Positions 3,949 to 5,706 of a stretch of 5,706 bases of DNA are shown piece by piece. The stretch covers positions 1 to 5,706 of the forward strand of contig JANOET010000270.1 in NCBI GenBank assembly GCA_031413415.1, given 5' to 3'. Below the pieces are notes generated by a model. That model did not search any database. It was not told the origin of the DNA and was given only the letters and a program-made list of their open reading frames with translations. Numbering within the stretch: the first letter of the stretch is position 1; each line of letters opens with the position of its first letter. The position numbers and the translations under genes were made by a program. The DNA comes from UBA668 sp031413415. GTDB taxonomy: Bacteria; Actinomycetota; Acidimicrobiia; Acidimicrobiales; Ilumatobacteraceae.

Positions 3949-5061
3949 GTGCTGACCAGCTACGACGACTTCCCCGTGCACCAGAGCTCGGTGCCGATGG
4001 CCCACACCGCCACCGCCGACTCGAACCACTACGACCGCTACTTCTTCAACGGCTACTCGCGCAGCGACGACCTGTACTTCGGTGCGGCGATGGGCCTGTA
4101 CCCCAACCGCCACGTCGCCGATGCGGCGTTCTGCGTGGTGCGCGGCGGCGTGCAGACCAGCGTCTTCCGGTCGCAGCGGGCACCCGTCGATCGAGCCGAC
4201 GCAACACGCCTCGGAGCGATCGAGGTGCAGGTGATCGAACCGCTCAAGGTGCTCCGAGTGCTGGTCGACGCACCCGAGCAGGGCGTTCGCGCCGACCTCA
4301 CGTTCGAGTACCGCTCGCCCGCCATCGAGGAAGCGCACTTCTTCCAGCGCGCCGGCCTGCGTGCGTTCTTCGACTACACCCGCCTCACCCAGTTCGGGTC
4401 GTGGCACGGGTGGATCGAGCTCGACGGAGAGCGCCTCACCGTCGAACGCGACGACGTCTGGGGGTCCCGCGACCGCTCATGGGGGGTGCGGCCCGTCGGA
4501 GAGCCAGCGCCATCGGGCGCGCCCATCCCGTTCGCGCAGTTCTTCTGGCTGTGGGCTCCGACGAACTTCCCGTCGCTGTCCACCCACTTCGACGTCAACG
4601 AGTTCGGCGACGGTAAGCGGTGGCACGAGACCGGCACCATCGCCCGCGTCGGACAGGAACCGCAGATGATGCGCACCGTCGAGTGGCGCGTCGAGTGGCG
4701 GCCCGGGACGCGTTGGGCCGATTCCTTCGAGTACGACCTGATCGACTGGGACGGCTCGGTCAGCACCGTGAGGATGACACCGCGCTACGAGTTCCAGATG
4801 CGAGGCATCGGCTACGGCCACCCCGAGTTCGGCCACGGGTACTGGAAGGGCGAGTCCGCGACCGGCGGCGAGCGTCTGCACCTCCCGGTCGACACGCCAC
4901 TCGCCCGCGAGCATGTGCACGTGCAGGCACTCTGCGACGCGACGGTCACCCTGGCCGACGGCACCGTCGAGGACGGCATCGGCATCCTCGAGCAGTTGGC
5001 CATCGGCCCGCACCCGAGTGGCCTCACCGGCATCCTCGACCCCTACTCCGTCAGTGCTTGA
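3949..5061 (+). CDS. AttH/CrtC-like protein, probable DUF7064/DUF7065 group, function unknown
   Basis: A 370-residue soluble protein without signal peptide or membrane helix. It is rich in Trp, Tyr, Phe and alternating beta-strand patterns, consistent with the two-domain lipocalin-like barrel of the AttH/hydroxyneurosporene-synthase-like superfamily. The N-terminal part has NHYDRYFFNGY (26-36) and DDLYFGAAMGLYPN. The centre has DDVWGSRDRSWGVRP (168-182), whose R-D-x-S-W-G-x-R core is the clearest family signature, followed by the aromatic strand FFWLWAP (from 198). The C-terminal domain carries GYGHPEFGHGYWKG (288-301), with two His that could line a ligand pocket. Relatives are found in actinobacterial and proteobacterial lipid and isoprenoid catabolic settings, but I cannot assign a reaction. 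The GTG 3949 start is chosen from the -10 at 3936; a start at GTG 3910 would add 13 residues. It is divergent from ctaA and overlaps the converging SDR gene by 11 bp. Confidence 0.8.
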   Translation: MLTSYDDFPVHQSSVPMAHTATADSNHYDRYFFNGYSRSDDLYFGAAMGLYPNRHVADAAFCVVRGGVQTSVFRSQRAPVDRADATRLGAIEVQVIEPLKVLRVLVDAPEQGVRADLTFEYRSPAIEEAHFFQRAGLRAFFDYTRLTQFGSWHGWIELDGERLTVERDDVWGSRDRSWGVRPVGEPAPSGAPIPFAQFFWLWAPTNFPSLSTHFDVNEFGDGKRWHETGTIARVGQEPQMMRTVEWRVEWRPGTRWADSFEYDLIDWDGSVSTVRMTPRYEFQMRGIGYGHPEFGHGYWKGESATGGERLHLPVDTPLAREHVHVQALCDATVTLADGTVEDGIGILEQLAIGPHPSGLTGILDPYSVSA

Positions 5062-5706
5062 TCGTCAGACCGCCGTCGACGGGAATGCTCGCGCCGTTCA
5101 CGAAGCCGCTCGCGGGTAGGCACAGGTTCAACGTCATGTGCGCGACCTCTTCGGGCTCGCCGTATCGCCGCAGGGGCACGCGGCGCTTGGCGTAGATCTC
5201 CTTCGCCTGTTCGTCGATGCCCGCCGTCATACCGGTGTGGATCGGTCCCGGACACACGCAGTTGACGGTGACGCCATGGCGACCGAGTTCGACCGCGAAG
5301 CTCTTCGTCAGACCGACCACACCCGCCTTCGTCGCGGCATACGCGGCGAGGCCGGCGGTGGTGACGATGGACTCGGTGGACGCAATGTTCACCACTCGCC
5401 CACCGCCTTCGGCTGCTTGCAGGTGGGGCAGGCACAGTCGGATGAGTCGCGAGTGCGCAGTGAGGTTCACGTCGAGCGTGCGCGCCCAGTTCGCCTCGTA
5501 CTCGTCCTCGCCCTGGAACGCCGAGTTGACGAGTGAGATGCCGGCGTTGTTGATCAGTACGTCGACGCCGCCGAGCGCGTCCACCACGTCGGCGACCAAC
5601 GTCTTCAGCGAGTCGTGACTGCCGACGTCGGCGACGAACCCGTGCGCGGACTCAGGACCATGCGCAGCGCGGATCTCGTCGACGACGGCGAGCACGCGCT
5701 CGGCCA
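5051..5706 (-). CDS. Short-chain dehydrogenase/reductase (SDR), N-terminus outside the window
   Basis: The last 217 residues of a classical SDR, an NAD(P)-dependent oxidoreductase with a Rossmann fold. The visible part starts with AERVLAVVDEI, so the TGxxxGIG cofactor motif lies beyond the right edge. What is seen, in order: FVADVGSHDSLK (the Asp near the adenine ring), DVLINNAGIS (NNAG motif), DVNLTAHSRL (structural Asn), VVNIAS (catalytic Ser, 13 residues before Tyr), YAATKAG (catalytic Tyr and Lys; Tyr codon at 5341-5339), CPGPIHTGMT and the C-terminal PVDGGLTIKH. The full catalytic tetrad is therefore intact. It resembles the 3-oxoacyl-ACP reductase/FabG-like and 'SDR family oxidoreductase' groups; substrate is not deducible. 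The GTG at 5695 is internal, because coding sequence continues upstream in frame to the edge. The stop is embedded in the end of the opposite gene. Confidence 0.93.
   Translation of the reverse strand, partial: AERVLAVVDEIRAAHGPESAHGFVADVGSHDSLKTLVADVVDALGGVDVLINNAGISLVNSAFQGEDEYEANWARTLDVNLTAHSRLIRLCLPHLQAAEGGGRVVNIASTESIVTTAGLAAYAATKAGVVGLTKSFAVELGRHGVTVNCVCPGPIHTGMTAGIDEQAKEIYAKRRVPLRRYGEPEEVAHMTLNLCLPASGFVNGASIPVDGGLTIKH

Noticed and set aside
5138..5618. Plus-strand open frames opposite the SDR gene
   Set aside because: The minus strand carries an intact SDR with all catalytic motifs; these frames have no recognisable domain.
5693..5695. GTG as the start of the SDR gene
   Set aside because: Coding continues upstream in frame (AER before it) to the window edge, and the cofactor-binding motif must lie beyond it.
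1..5706. Defence system, CRISPR array, insertion sequence, phage gene, tRNA or rRNA
   Set aside because: No repeat-spacer pattern, transposase, terminal inverted repeats, integrase, nuclease pair or RNA gene signature was seen. The window is mostly housekeeping and metabolic genes.

Overview
The window is high-GC, densely coded bacterial chromosome. It most resembles a high-GC actinobacterium, possibly of the Acidimicrobiia type. Three things point there: the GC-rich third positions, a heme A synthase with the actinobacterial-style 'IExxNR' motif, and several genes whose start codon lies 6-7 nt after a TANNNT -10 hexamer, as expected for leaderless mRNAs. The lineage is an inference, because no rRNA or marker gene is present.

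Layout. (1) 1-786: the tail of a LivG-type ABC ATPase, overlapped by a complete LivF ATPase; together they are the end of a branched-chain amino acid/amide (HAAT family) uptake operon. (2) 787-940: a short non-genic stretch that holds what looks like the eroded N-terminus of an EamA/DMT transporter, plus the promoter of the next gene. (3) 941-1621: a histidine phosphatase (phosphoglycerate-mutase-like). (4) 1642-2586: an FMN-dependent nitronate monooxygenase/FabK-like oxidoreductase that has Phe where the usual catalytic His lies. (5) 2587-2697: an intergenic region with a strong inverted repeat, a -10 element and a 5' leader. (6) 2698-2922: a 74-residue single-pass membrane protein of unknown function. 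(7) 2929-3885, minus strand: heme A synthase (ctaA), convergent with the small gene. (8) 3949-5061: a cytosolic protein resembling the AttH/CrtC-like (DUF7064/DUF7065) group, divergent from ctaA. (9) 5051-5706, minus strand: the C-terminal three quarters of a classical short-chain dehydrogenase/reductase, overlapping the previous gene tail to tail by 11 bp.

Working together. Only livG-livF is a clear functional unit. The phosphatase and the flavin enzyme are co-directional with a 20-bp gap, but each has its own promoter-like element. ctaA serves maturation of the aa3-type cytochrome c oxidase. The AttH-like protein and the SDR could belong to lipid or sterol-type metabolism, but the window does not show this. 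I found no tRNA, rRNA, CRISPR, insertion sequence, phage or toxin-antitoxin gene, and nothing that amounts to a new multi-gene system. The most notable signals are the repeated leaderless-promoter architecture, a palindrome enclosing two convergent stop codons, the transporter remnant and the active-site substitution in the flavin enzyme.
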